Assembly: GCF_005154805.1 (NCBI RefSeq)
Contig: NZ_CP039727.1
Span: 4,895,501 to 4,959,500 of the forward strand
DNA length: 64,000 bases
Reading direction: 5' to 3'
DNA from: Bacillus sp. S3
GTDB lineage: Bacteria > Bacillota > Bacilli > Bacillales > Cytobacillaceae
Positions 15,693 to 24,797 of the stretch are shown here, piece by piece. How positions within the stretch are numbered: the first letter of the stretch is position 1; each line of letters starts with the position of its first letter. Position numbers and translations under genes: made by a program. Under the pieces are notes generated by a model. That model had not been told where the DNA came from, ran no database searches, and saw only the letters and a list, made by a program, of their open reading frames with translations.

Positions 15693-16772
15693 TTAATTTG
15701 AGCTATAGAAATCTTTGGCTTTATATGGTTCTACTCCATCTTCAGGTAAGTTCTTATCCGTTATTAAAGGTGTATCAACATAAACAGTGGTTGAATTTAT
15801 TACTTGATCGATAGGTTTTCCTTCTGTTCTAATACTATAGATATACCCCGCTATTTTTTCTCCCATAACCTCAAATCCTTGGGCTACTGTTGCCGCAATT
15901 GGAGACCCCTTTTTCATTTCATCAATTGCAGGCGGATGACCGTCAATTCCAGTGACAAAAATCTTATCCTTACTAATTCCTGCTGCTTGAATAGCAGCTG
16001 CAGCAGCCATTGCAGGCTCATCCCAGCCAGTCCATACAGCGTCAATTTTATCTCCGTATCTAGCGATATAATCTTCCATTGTTTTTAGTGTATCTTCATA
16101 AAAATTTGTGTAATCAATATTATGTTCCTCAAGCACCTTAATACCTGGGTTTTCCTTTACAATCGTATCTAATACTTCTCCTCTTTTTCGAACTCCATGG
16201 TGTTCAGCCATCTTAAAGGCAACAATATTTCCTTCTCCACCTAATCTATCTACTAAATAACTCGAGACTTTAGACGACATCACGTAGTTATTACTCGTTA
16301 CATCTACAACAATACCTGGTGTCCAGCCTGAGTCGACCGAAAAGACAGGAATGCCAGCTTTCTCTGCTTCTGCAATAGAAGCTTTTGCTGCACGCAGATC
16401 AGCCATTGAAATGATGATTGCGTCGACTTTTCTTTGAACCGCGTCCTCAATATTTGATGCTAGATTTTGACCAGATCCTTTACTATCAACAACACTCAAG
16501 TTCCACTTATATCCGCTTTTCTTAACGAAATCTTCAAATCCCTTTTTTGCTCTTTGTTCAGATTGTGCAGCTGAATTCATGTGAACCCAAGCAATTTCTA
16601 ACTCTTCCTTCCCTTCGCTGCCTTTAGAGGAAGTTTCTTTTGAGGCTGACTCATTTTTACCTTTACCTGAAGATTCAGAATTCGAAGACTGCGTAGTATC
16701 AGCCGAACATCCAACAATAAATAGGAACGTTAATAACATCATCACAACTGCCCAAAGCTTTGGCTTTTTCAT
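15693..16772 (-). CDS. Sugar ABC transporter substrate-binding lipoprotein
   Basis: 359 residues. Lipoprotein signal with FIVGC (Cys22), then a Ser/Lys/Glu-rich linker to about residue 58, then a periplasmic-binding-protein type 1 fold (ELEIAWVHMNSAAQSEQRAKKG, DAIIISMADLRAAKASI, DAVWTGWDEPAMAAAAAIQAAG, VTGIDGHPPAIDEM). It captures a sugar or polyol outside the membrane and hands it to the RbsC-type permease. The start overlaps the epimerase stop by 4 bases. AAGGGGG precedes the ATG. Confidence 0.92.
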   Translation of the reverse strand: MKKPKLWAVVMMLLTFLFIVGCSADTTQSSNSESSGKGKNESASKETSSKGSEGKEELEIAWVHMNSAAQSEQRAKKGFEDFVKKSGYKWNLSVVDSKGSGQNLASNIEDAVQRKVDAIIISMADLRAAKASIAEAEKAGIPVFSVDSGWTPGIVVDVTSNNYVMSSKVSSYLVDRLGGEGNIVAFKMAEHHGVRKRGEVLDTIVKENPGIKVLEEHNIDYTNFYEDTLKTMEDYIARYGDKIDAVWTGWDEPAMAAAAAIQAAGISKDKIFVTGIDGHPPAIDEMKKGSPIAATVAQGFEVMGEKIAGYIYSIRTEGKPIDQVINSTTVYVDTPLITDKNLPEDGVEPYKAKDFYSSN

Positions 16773-17440
16773 ACTTTTTCCCCCTTATATGTGACTAATT
16801 GTCTCAAACTTTGAATATTCTTTTCGATTTCTTGGTTTTTGAATATCCTGCTTCCAATGATTAAATTTCCAACCCCTAACTCTATTAATCTATTAATATT
16901 TATTTCATTAACCCCTCCATCAACTGAAATAATGGTGTTAAGTTGTTCACTCTGAATAATGTTTTGGATAAACGTTATTTTATTAAATACTTCTGTTCTA
17001 AACTTTTGGCCGCCAAAACCAGGTTCAACTGACATTAAGTTAATTTGATCAAGTTCATGGATAAAATATTTTACTGAATCCAAACTGGTCATGGGCGCAA
17101 AAGCTAATGAAACGGAACAACCTCTATTCTTTACTTTCTCAATGGCTCGCAATGGATGTACGAGACTTTCAAATTGAAGTGTGATTAAATTCGCCCCTGC
17201 ATCAATAAAGCAGTCAATATATTCCTCTTGCTTATACATTTCAAAATGGACATCGATCGGCAAGTCAGTAATTTTCCTCAGATGTTCTACTGTTTTGGGA
17301 CCGAATGTGAGATTCTTAACATAATGACCATCCATTATATCCACATGGATCGAATCCCCACCTCCTTTCGCGATAGCTAAGATATCATTTTGAAGATTCA
17401 TGTGATTTCCATCTAAAATTGAGGGTGAGATTAACACCAT
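16769..17440 (-). CDS. Ribulose-phosphate 3-epimerase family protein
   Basis: 223 residues, TIM-barrel epimerase: SPSILDGNHMNL, then DSIHVDIMDGHYVKNLTFGP (about residues 30-49) with the metal-binding His and catalytic Asp, HFEMYKQEEYI, NLMSVEPGFGGQKF and ISVDGGVNE. It interconverts ribulose 5-phosphate and xylulose 5-phosphate, or a related ketose phosphate. Placement between the FGGY kinase and the transporter suggests it handles the kinase product. It may be specific for another ketose phosphate (for example allulose 6-phosphate); the sequence does not settle this. Confidence 0.9.
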   Translation of the reverse strand: MVLISPSILDGNHMNLQNDILAIAKGGGDSIHVDIMDGHYVKNLTFGPKTVEHLRKITDLPIDVHFEMYKQEEYIDCFIDAGANLITLQFESLVHPLRAIEKVKNRGCSVSLAFAPMTSLDSVKYFIHELDQINLMSVEPGFGGQKFRTEVFNKITFIQNIIQSEQLNTIISVDGGVNEININRLIELGVGNLIIGSRIFKNQEIEKNIQSLRQLVTYKGEKV

Positions 17441-17458
17441 ACACTCATCTCCCTTTCC

Positions 17459-19000
17459 TTAAATTTGAACGGTTTCTGTAATCCCCTTCATCCAAGGCTG
17501 AAGAATTGGGTAGGCTTCATTATACCTTTGGGATATTTGTTTATATTTAAGATGATTTTCAAAATTTGGCTCTACTTTCTTCTTATAATGAACCATGTGA
17601 CTAACTGCCTCCGGTATACTCGAATATCTCTTTGCAGCAACACTTGCCAAAATAGCAGAACCTAAACTTGGTGCCTGTGTCACTTTTGGTACATAAATTG
17701 GCAGATTACTAACATCTGCGTGAATTTGTAAGAACAAATCACTGTTTGATGCACCACCGGCAACGTACAATTCAGTCGCGTTAAAACCGTTTTTCTTAAA
17801 GCTATTAATAACCAAGTCTGTTCCAAATGCGATTCCTTCCATTAATGCCCGGTAAATATGTTCCCTGCGATGATTTAGTGAAAAACCATACATCAATCCT
17901 CTTACATCCGGATCAACATAGGGGGTTCTGTTCCCCTGCCAATACTCTAAAACTAACAACCCATCTGAACCCGGCGGTAATTTACTTGCCTCCGGAGTTA
18001 AAAAATCGAATACGTTCTGATTCAGTTCTTGACTCTTCTGGACAAGGTCCTGGCAGAAATTATTTATAAACCATTTGATAACGGATCCTGTAGAAATTTG
18101 CCCGCCTTCAACCATTTTCAAGCCCTTAATTACTGCATCTGGGAAGCCGCCAAATATTCCTTTTCCGTTAAAGTTTTGCTCCGTTAAACCCATTAACAAA
18201 TGTGATGAGCCAGTAATTAACCCTAACTTTCCAGATTCAACAACCCCTAATCCGATGAGCCCGACAAACGCATCTGCCCCACCTTGCGCAACTGGGGTTC
18301 CCGGTTCTAAACCTAAGTCGTCAGCTGCTGCTTTTGTTAACCCGCCGACAAATTCACCTAGATCTAAAATATGTTTTGGGAATTTTCCAAAAATATCACC
18401 TAGACCAATTCCTTCGTAAAAGTCATACGGCCATCCACCTTCATCCCGATTGTAATACCACCTCGTAGTAGCATTACAAGTACTGACTGTCCAACTACCA
18501 GTCAGCATATACGTATACCAATCAACAAACTCCACAATTTTATCAGCCTTATCATAGTTTTCAGGTTCATTTTGTTTCAGCCAAAGGGCCTTACATGGCA
18601 TCCATTCAGCTGAAACTGTGTCGTATCCGCTCATTTTTAAGATAGGGTGCTTCGTTTCTGCAATAAACTTTGCTTGTTTATTAGCACGTATATCCATCCA
18701 TATCAGTGGATTTCTTATAGGCGTTCCATCATCCTTACACGCAATGACACTGCAGCAAGTTGCATCATAACTGACCCCAATGATTTGTTTCTTATCAATT
18801 CCGGAATCTGCCAAGGCTTTTCTTGAACTTTTAGCTAAAGCGCTCCACCAGTCCCTGGGATCCTGTTCAGCCCAGCCTGGGTGAGGATGATAGGTTTTGT
18901 ATTCAGTCGAGGCAAACGTAATCTCATTTCCTTGTAAATCAAATAATCCTACTCTAACTCCCTCTGTACCAGCATCAATTCCCATTACAATTTCTTTCAT
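17459..19000 (-). CDS. FGGY-family pentulose/sugar kinase
   Basis: 513 residues. N-terminal ATPase fold MGIDAGTEGVRVGLFD, substrate strand SYDATCCSVIACKDDGTP and WMDIRANKQ (about residues 85-115). The C-terminal domain has AQGGADAFVGLIGLGVVESG, then LITGSSHL and the late LYVAGGASNSDLFLQIHADV. The layout is that of D-ribulokinase/L-ribulokinase-like enzymes. With the SDR dehydrogenases nearby it probably phosphorylates the pentulose made by polyol oxidation. GGAGGGGAAG precedes ATG 19000. First gene of the leftward operon. Exact substrate uncertain. Confidence 0.9.
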   Translation of the reverse strand: MKEIVMGIDAGTEGVRVGLFDLQGNEITFASTEYKTYHPHPGWAEQDPRDWWSALAKSSRKALADSGIDKKQIIGVSYDATCCSVIACKDDGTPIRNPLIWMDIRANKQAKFIAETKHPILKMSGYDTVSAEWMPCKALWLKQNEPENYDKADKIVEFVDWYTYMLTGSWTVSTCNATTRWYYNRDEGGWPYDFYEGIGLGDIFGKFPKHILDLGEFVGGLTKAAADDLGLEPGTPVAQGGADAFVGLIGLGVVESGKLGLITGSSHLLMGLTEQNFNGKGIFGGFPDAVIKGLKMVEGGQISTGSVIKWFINNFCQDLVQKSQELNQNVFDFLTPEASKLPPGSDGLLVLEYWQGNRTPYVDPDVRGLMYGFSLNHRREHIYRALMEGIAFGTDLVINSFKKNGFNATELYVAGGASNSDLFLQIHADVSNLPIYVPKVTQAPSLGSAILASVAAKRYSSIPEAVSHMVHYKKKVEPNFENHLKYKQISQRYNEAYPILQPWMKGITETVQI

Positions 19001-19047
19001 TGTCTTCCCCTCCAGTTTGGCATCGCTTTCATATTTAACAACTGGAA

Positions 19048-19980
19048 TTATTCCAGTAGGTACTGAGCGACATTCTCACATGTGATTAAAACATCTACCC
19101 AATTCCCTTGTAATGCTGCTTTAATTACTTCCTTTTTTTCGTTTGTCCCAGAAATCAGAACCACTTTTGATTGCTCACTTAACTTACTAAAATCAGGTCC
19201 AACTACCCTTTTATGGATATCCAAATTTAAGATATTTCCCTTTTTATCAAAGAACCAAGAGCCAATATCTCCTATTACCCCGTCATTTTCCATTATTTTC
19301 GCTTCTTCCTTACTGATGATTCCAAGATCAATAAACGTTGAATCGGTGACATTTCCGACACCCACAACGGTGATGTCTGCATTTAACCCCATCTTAAAAA
19401 CACTCTGAATCATCGGGTCCGTTATAATGGCATTTTTTAATTCTTCATTTCCAACGATAGCAGGGGCATATAAGGGATAAGCAGTACCTCCAAATTTATC
19501 TGCAATTCTTCTACAAATATCATTGGAGTGCAATTCAGACTTAACCTGCCCTAACCCTCCAGTAATTGGAACAATATTACAATCAACCTTTTCTTCCACT
19601 TCTAAGCAGTTTGCAACTTCACTTAAAGTTTTACCCATTGAAAATGCAACGGTCATTCCTTCCTGAATATTTTGTTTAAGATAATTCATTCCGGCTTCGC
19701 CCAATACCTTCAAAATATTCTCCTCGATAGCCGAATAGGATGGAACCACTATTGCTTCCTCAATATGGAATTTCTCTTTTAAAGGTTTCTCTAGAGAATA
19801 GCACCTTGTATTCAATGTCTGTATTTCAATTTTGACAATCCCACGATCTCTTGCCGTCTGTATCAGCCTAGATACCGTGGAATTTGAAATATTCAATAAT
19901 GAAGCAATTTTACTCTGTGGAAGATTGTCAATGTAATACATATAAGCGACTTTTGTTACTAACTCGGTATTATTTTGCAT
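19048..19980 (-). CDS. SorC/DeoR-type sugar-binding transcriptional regulator
   Basis: 310 residues. N-terminal HTH at about residues 17-42 (LPQSKIASLLNISNSTVSRLI), then a sugar-phosphate-binding domain (LGEAGMNYLKQNI, VAFSMGKTLSEVANCL, ITGGLGQV, VVGVGNVTDSTF). The family usually senses the phosphorylated sugar of its pathway. It lies between the kinase and the divergent SDR genes, and the intergenic region holds four related half-sites. GAGGAAATAGA precedes ATG 19980. Confidence 0.92.
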   Translation of the reverse strand: MQNNTELVTKVAYMYYIDNLPQSKIASLLNISNSTVSRLIQTARDRGIVKIEIQTLNTRCYSLEKPLKEKFHIEEAIVVPSYSAIEENILKVLGEAGMNYLKQNIQEGMTVAFSMGKTLSEVANCLEVEEKVDCNIVPITGGLGQVKSELHSNDICRRIADKFGGTAYPLYAPAIVGNEELKNAIITDPMIQSVFKMGLNADITVVGVGNVTDSTFIDLGIISKEEAKIMENDGVIGDIGSWFFDKKGNILNLDIHKRVVGPDFSKLSEQSKVVLISGTNEKKEVIKAALQGNWVDVLITCENVAQYLLE

Positions 19981-20005
19981 TCTATTTCCTCACTCTAAGA
20001 CGACT

Positions 20006-20172
20006 TTGAAATTATTTTCAGTCAATTGAAAATTTTCTCTATGGTTATCATTAAAACACCTTAATTTCATTTTGTCTATACTTTCCAATAAAATTCAGAA
20101 AATAATTTCACCATTACAAATATTCAGGAAAATAATTCGAAATATTTTTCACAACCTTGAAATTATTCCCGT
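20006..20172. promoter_or_regulatory. Cluster of SorC-type operator half-sites
   Basis: TTGAAATTATTTTCAG at 20006-20021; its inverse CAGAAAATAATTTCA at 20096-20110; a compound site CAGGAAAATAATTCGAAAT within 20124-20152; and CTTGAAATTATTCCCG at 20156-20171. All share GAAATTATTTTC. They span the divergent promoters of the regulator and the SDR genes. Binding by the adjacent regulator is inferred. Confidence 0.6.
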
Positions 20173-20249
20173 TGTATGCCATTATATATCTGTATTCTAA
20201 ATATTGGTTAAATTTTCATTATTATGAATAGTAAAGGAGGAAGAACAAA

Positions 20250-21026
20250 ATGAATTTCGAAGGGAAAATTGCCTTTATCACCGGAGCAGGGAGAGGAATA
20301 GGAAAAACAGCCGCTCTGCTGCTAGCTAAATATGGTGCCGATATTGTTGCCTGTGATCTAAACTTTTCAAATTTAAAAGAAACAGCTGAAGAGGTTGAAG
20401 CTCTAGGCAGAAGAGCCATCATCAGTGAAGTAAACGTGACGAATAAAGTAGATATTGACAAAGCCGTTCAACAGGCTGTTGAGGAATTTGGAAGAATAGA
20501 TATTTTAGTAAATTGCGCAGGGATTATCTCAACATCCTTACTTGTAGATGCTGAAGAAGAAATGTGGGATCAAATTATGGGTGTAAATGCTAAAGGGACC
20601 TTCTTAACCTGCCAATCAGTTGCTAAGCAAATGATCCAACAAAATAGCGGTAAAATAGTAAATATCTCTTCCATTGCATCAAAAACAGCTGAATATGCTA
20701 ATGGACTTTACTGTACTTCAAAAGCAGCGGTTAATATGATCTCTCAAACATTAGCATTAGAACTAGCTCAATATAACATAAATGTAAACGCTATCTGTCC
20801 TGCCTATACCAATACGGATATGATGCAAAACGTGTTCAATAATAGAGGGCCAGTAGAAGGAATGACACCAGAGGAGTATCAAAATTACCTTACTTCCTTT
20901 GTACCGCTAGGAAGAATGGCTGATCCAATTGAAATAGCAGAATTAATCGCTTTTCTTTCAAGCGACAAATCTAACTTTATCACAGGAACCACTTATACAA
21001 TAGCTGGCGGAAAAGAATTACATTAA
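20250..21026 (+). CDS. Short-chain dehydrogenase (NAD(P)-dependent polyol/sugar type), first of pair
   Basis: 258 residues, classical SDR: nucleotide motif TGAGRGIGK at residues 10-18, NCAG near 88, catalytic Ser in ISSIAS, and YCTSK with Tyr and Lys at about 154-158, ending in FITGTTYTIAGG. Strong ribosome site AAAGGAGGAAG. Divergent from the SorC regulator and 27 bases ahead of a second SDR. Probably oxidises a sugar alcohol to the ketose that the FGGY kinase phosphorylates. Substrate inferred from context only. Confidence 0.9.
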   Translation: MNFEGKIAFITGAGRGIGKTAALLLAKYGADIVACDLNFSNLKETAEEVEALGRRAIISEVNVTNKVDIDKAVQQAVEEFGRIDILVNCAGIISTSLLVDAEEEMWDQIMGVNAKGTFLTCQSVAKQMIQQNSGKIVNISSIASKTAEYANGLYCTSKAAVNMISQTLALELAQYNINVNAICPAYTNTDMMQNVFNNRGPVEGMTPEEYQNYLTSFVPLGRMADPIEIAELIAFLSSDKSNFITGTTYTIAGGKELH

Positions 21027-21053
21027 TCCTGATTTCTTAAGGTGGTGCAAATC

Positions 21054-21821
21054 TTGAATATTTTAGATAGTTTTAAATTAGATGGAAAAACAGCATTAGT
21101 AACTGGCGGTGCAAAAGGATTAGGAAAGAGTATATCAAAAGCGCTCTCTGATGCTGGTGCAAATGTTGTTATTATAGATATTGATGAAGTAGAAGCGAAA
21201 AAGGCGATAGAAGAGCTTTCAAGAAGTGGTGATCATTTTGCCTTAAAAGCGGATATTACGAACGAATATGAAGTAAAAGACGCTATAGCTACTATTATTG
21301 AAAAATATAAACAGATTAATATTCTAGTAAATAATGCCGGAATATGCCAAAGAATTGAATCTGAAAATATGTCGTTAGAAGATTGGAAAAAGACATTTGA
21401 TATTAATATTAATGCCATGTTTTTAGTATCCAAATATGTCTATCCTACTATGAGGGATAACGGCGGCGGTTCCATTATCAACATGGCTTCGAAGGCTGGA
21501 ATCATCTCGCTTACCTATCCACAGAGTGCATATAATGCGTCTAAGGGTGCTGTAATCATGTTAACCAAAAGCCTTGCCCAAGAATGGGTTGGAGATAATA
21601 TAAGGGTAAATGCGATTGCCCCAGGGTTCATGCAAACAGATATGACGAAGCCTATGTTTGAAAATGACGGTCCGCTTTCCTTTGTTGTGGATCTAGTTCC
21701 AATGAAAAGAGTGGGCTTGCCGCATGAACTAGGCGGAGCAATCGTATTGCTTGCTTCCGAAGCTTCGTCATTTACAACAGGATCTATTATATCTATCGAT
21801 GGCGGATATACTATGGTATAA
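21054..21821 (+). CDS. Short-chain dehydrogenase (polyol/sugar type), second of pair
   Basis: 255 residues from TTG 21054 (MNILDSFKLDGKTALVTGGA), chosen because AAGGTGG then has about 8 bases spacing; the GTG codons at 21042 and 21045 overlap the ribosome site. Motifs: TGGAKGLGK, NNAG, IINMASKAG, YNASKGA and IDGGYTMV at the end. It resembles D-arabinitol or xylitol dehydrogenases and gluconate-5-dehydrogenase-like SDRs. Two SDRs with one kinase suggests use of two polyols or epimerisation at one carbon. Confidence 0.88.
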   Translation: MNILDSFKLDGKTALVTGGAKGLGKSISKALSDAGANVVIIDIDEVEAKKAIEELSRSGDHFALKADITNEYEVKDAIATIIEKYKQINILVNNAGICQRIESENMSLEDWKKTFDININAMFLVSKYVYPTMRDNGGGSIINMASKAGIISLTYPQSAYNASKGAVIMLTKSLAQEWVGDNIRVNAIAPGFMQTDMTKPMFENDGPLSFVVDLVPMKRVGLPHELGGAIVLLASEASSFTTGSIISIDGGYTMV

Positions 21822-21839
21822 AAATCATATATTCGAACA

Positions 21840-21872
21840 AATGACCTCGTTTTGAACCGAGGTCATTTTATA
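21840..21872 (+). terminator. Terminator after the SDR pair
   Basis: AATGACCTCG and CGAGGTCATT pair perfectly around 8 bases, followed by TTATATTA. Stops the two-gene rightward operon. Confidence 0.85.
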
Positions 21873-21933
21873 TTACAGCTACACCAATTTCCGAATCGGA
21901 TTATGGGAATTTTAAAATTGAATGTGAAATTAA

Positions 21934-22143
21934 ACTGAAGGACATTTTTGCAGAGCGGGTGATGATGATCCTATTTATGAACAAGTTTTAAGGAAACTAG
22001 GAAGTGACATAAGCCTGATAAACTATCATCTATTTCAGGATAAAGTAGACACTAGTTATTTCACCTTGAATTCAATCCGTAAGGATATGCCAAAATCACT
22101 TGAAAGTATGAATAAAGATATCATTTCATTTTTGCTGGGATAA
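21934..22143 (+). pseudogene. C-terminal fragment of an unidentified protein
   Basis: An open frame without a start codon begins after a TAA and reads ...GDDDPIYEQVLRKLGSDISL and ends ISFLLG plus stop. The GDDDP turn followed by helices suggests the tail of an alpha/beta-hydrolase-type or similar enzyme, but this is weak. No ribosome site. An R1-like relic (GTGCCAGAGGTACC) follows. Between 22150 and 22278 nothing further is seen. Confidence 0.3.
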
Positions 22144-22278
22144 AGGGCGTGCCAGAGGTACCATTTTTAAATAATGTAAAATAAAATATCGGTTAAAAAA
22201 TAAATGAATACCCCATTAATCTCCTTCTAATACTACTATCTATAGCTAGATAATAAGGTATAAAAGAGGTAGACCTAT

Positions 22279-23001
22279 ATGGGAAATGTTTTTTTCATTA
22301 CAATACTTAAAGGTATTGGATTATACGTGTTAGCATTATTCTTAACCCGAAAAATAGGCACAAAACTTATTTCGCAAATGAATTTTTTTGATTTTATTAT
22401 GGGTGTTTCAATGGGTTCGATAGTCGCAAATGCTGTTATTGATAAGCAATTTGCAACATTTTCAGCTATTACTACCTTAATATTATTTACCATTTTGACT
22501 CTATTTACTGGATATTTAAGCTTAAAAAACCTCACATTAAGGAAGCTGATCAATTCTGAACCGGTTACTTTAGTTGAAAATGGAGCCATTGTGGATGAAA
22601 ATATGAAGAAAATAAAATGGACCATAAATGAATTAAAGATGAAATTAAGAGAAAAAAATGCCTTCAATGTTGCGGACGTAGAATTCGCTATAATGGAAAC
22701 GGATGGTAATTTATCAGTATTACCCAAATCAGATAAAAAACCACTTACTCCTTCTGATATGAACATTCAAACAACAAGTTCAGGTCTTGAAAAGGATATA
22801 ATCATTGATGGAACGATAATGGAGGAAAACTTAACAAGTACTGGATTAGATAAAGAATGGCTAACTTCTGAACTTAATAAACAAAATATCAAAGATTGTT
22901 CAGAGGTTTTTTATGCTGGATTAGATAACAGAAAAAAACTGTATATATCTAAAATAAACAGGACCAATAAAGAAACAGTAAAAAAAGAAAACGCACTGTG
23001 A
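22279..23001 (+). CDS. YetF/DUF421-family membrane protein
   Basis: 240 residues: three N-terminal helices (about 4-22, 32-52, 58-78), including the family motif FFDFIMGVSMGSIVANAV. A cytoplasmic YetF domain follows (PVTLVENGAIVDENMKKIKWTINELKMKLREKNAFNVADVEFAIMETDG, shortened: PVTLVENG at about 95 and FNVADVEFAI at about 132). Bacillus carries several paralogues; some affect spore germination or envelope stress. GAGGTAGACC precedes the ATG. Monocistronic with its own terminator overlapping the stop. Confidence 0.9.
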   Translation: MGNVFFITILKGIGLYVLALFLTRKIGTKLISQMNFFDFIMGVSMGSIVANAVIDKQFATFSAITTLILFTILTLFTGYLSLKNLTLRKLINSEPVTLVENGAIVDENMKKIKWTINELKMKLREKNAFNVADVEFAIMETDGNLSVLPKSDKKPLTPSDMNIQTTSSGLEKDIIIDGTIMEENLTSTGLDKEWLTSELNKQNIKDCSEVFYAGLDNRKKLYISKINRTNKETVKKENAL

Positions 23002-23030
23002 ATTTGACCTGAAAATCCACGTGCGTTTTC
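22987..23030 (+). terminator. Terminator overlapping the end of the YetF gene
   Basis: GAAAACGCAC (22987-22996) and GTGCGTTTTC (23021-23030) pair perfectly, with the stop codon inside the loop side. Relics of repeat R1 (AAACCGTCCTCCTGGCACC) follow at 23070-23092. Confidence 0.65.
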
Positions 23031-23102
23031 CTATGCGATAACTTGTTTGCACACCTCTAAAGTGAACCCTTAAACCGTCCTCCTGGCACCCTGGTACCGC
23101 TC

Positions 23103-23395
23103 CTATTTTCGGAATATATCCGCTAGTATGAGGGCGGCGGCGTCCATTAGGGATGATTTTTCTATCAGTTTGCCTGGGATGATGGTCAGGTCTTTTTGAA
23201 ATACTTCGATTGCGCGATTCCTCGCGATCGTGGCTGATATTCCAATCATTTTTTCATATTTCTCTGGGAGTTTTCCTCCAATGAGAATGGGATCGGGATT
23301 GAAATAATTGATGAAATTGGTCAAGCCTATCCCAATATAGTTGGCTGACTCCAATGTCTCTACGTAGACTGCTTCTATATCGGGGTTTGTGCTTA
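23103..23395 (-). pseudogene. C-terminal remnant of a ROK-family sugar kinase
   Basis: Reading leftward: TNPDIEAVYVETLESANYIG, then GIGLTNFINYFNPDPILIGG, and ...SLMDAAALILADIFRK to the stop. FNPDxIxIGG is typical of the C-terminal half of ROK kinases and NagC-type proteins. The N-terminal ~200 residues are missing; the frame runs straight into the 52-bp array. A second copy of its truncated edge lies at 24378-24455 on the far side of the array. Confidence 0.8.
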
Positions 23396-24195
23396 AATTT
23401 TCATGAAACCCCTATGTAGACATTCTACTTCGACGTTAAGGCTTAAATTTTTCTCCAACATCCAAGTAGACTGGCTCTACTTCGACATTCGGGCTTAAAA
23501 TTCACTCTAACATCCAAGTAGACTGGCTCTACTTCGACATTCGGGCTTAAATTTCTCTCCAACATCCAAGTAGACTGGCTCTACTTCGACATTCGGGCTT
23601 AAAATTCACTCCAACTTCCAAGTAGACCGGCTTTACTTCGACATTCGGGCTTAAAATTCACTCCAACATCCAAGTAGACTGGCTCTACTTCGACATTCGG
23701 GCTTAAAATTCACTCCAACTTCCAAGTATACTGGCTCTACTTCGACATTCGGGCTTAAAATTCACTCCAACATCCAAGTAGACTGGCTTTACTTCGACAT
23801 TCGGGCTTAAAATTCACTCCAACTTCCAAGTAGACCGGCTCTACTTCGACATTCGGGCTTAAAATTCACTCCAACTTCCAAGTAGACCGGCTTTACTTCG
23901 ACATTCGGGCTTAAAATTCACTCCAACATCCAAGTAGACCAGCTCTACTTCGACATTCGGGCTTAAAATTCACTCCAACTTCCAAGTAGACCGGCTCTAC
24001 TTCGACATTCTGGCTTAAAATTCACTCCAACTTCCAAGTAGACCGGCTCTACTTCGACATTCGGGCTTAAAATTTACTCCAACTTCCAAGTATACTGGCT
24101 CTACTTCGACATTCGGGCTTAAAATTCACTCCAACATCCAAGTAGACTGGCTTTACTTCAACGCTAAGGCTAAAAAATCACCAAAACGTCGAAGT
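23395..24195. repeat. 52-bp tandem array, family A (15 copies)
   Basis: Copies of AAGTAGA...CTACTTCGACATTCGGGC start at 23464, 23516, 23568 and every 52 bases to 24140, with a degenerate first copy at about 23412. The dyad is AAGTAGA-N6-TCTACTT. Units differ by a few bases (ACATCC/ACTTCC alternation before the dyad). It separates remnants of a ROK kinase and a sensor kinase. No coding capacity. Same unit length and dyad as the array at 6221. Confidence 0.92.
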
Positions 24196-24214
24196 TGGAA
24201 CGGTTATTATCAAA

Positions 24215-24345
24215 AAACAGGATTCAGTCCCGCTGCCCTTAAGTCCGCTGAACTAAACCCTTAATTGTAACTATTGAATTAAAATGGTAGCTTATGGACC
24301 CTACCCACGCATATTCGATGAATATCAGAGCGTGCCAGGGACCGC
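24215..24345. repeat. Array-associated repeat R4, copy 1
   Basis: AAAAAACAGGATTCAGTCCC, then GCTGAACTAAACCCTTAATT, GTAACTATTGAATTAAAATGG and a degenerate tail ending GTGCCAGGGACCG. A second copy of about 130-150 bases follows the lone family-A unit at 26600-26640. In both places R4 directly follows the last 52-bp unit, so the two travel together. Confidence 0.65.
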
Positions 24346-24377
24346 AATCTACTGCTTTAAGCTTTAGCCGAGTGGGA

Positions 24378-24455
24378 CTGACTCCAATGTCTCTACGTAG
24401 CCTGCTTCTACATCGGGGTTTGTGCTTAAATTTCCATGAAACTCCTACGTGCGTT
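24378..24455. repeat. Duplicate of the ROK remnant edge (direct repeat of 23345-23420)
   Basis: GACTCCAATGTCTCTACGTA, then CTGCTTCTA(T/C)ATCGGGG and TTGTGCTTAAATTT occur at both places with few changes. The 52-bp array and R4 lie between the two copies. This looks like a duplication created when the array expanded or was inserted. Confidence 0.75.
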
Positions 24456-24609
24456 CTTGACTGGATTTTGCAAATTGATAATAGGTAATACTTCCAAGAA
24501 GAGTCGAGGTAACTAAGATCAGCAGTGAAAAGATCAAAATTAATTTCACCCGATATGGAAGCGACAACAAAGATTGTTTGAGGTTTTGTTTCATCGTGAC
24601 TAATTCCAT
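24452..24609 (-). pseudogene. N-terminal remnant of a sensor histidine kinase
   Basis: From ATG 24609 (ribosome site AAAAGGGG): MELVTMKQNLKQSLLSLPYR, then VKLILIFSLLILVTSTLLGS and ITYYQFAKSSQ, after which the frame enters the duplicated ROK edge and stops. A basic N-terminus plus one membrane helix ending FAKSSQ resembles the start of YesM-type two-component sensors. The sensor, HAMP and kinase parts are gone. Between 24610 and 24797 no gene was recognised. Confidence 0.6.
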
Positions 24610-24797
24610 AAGAATCCCCTTTTCTCCGAATAAGCTATGTATTGCTTTCTACATTTTTCGAGGAATTCCTTTGTTACCTGAAAAAAAGGGGCCAGGGGGA
24701 AAAGTTGATATTCTTGATCGATGATTCTTCTTGTCCCCGTTCCATTTTGCAGCTGAATTGCTCTTTCTAAATCTTCTTTTCCTTCTATCTTAGTTCT

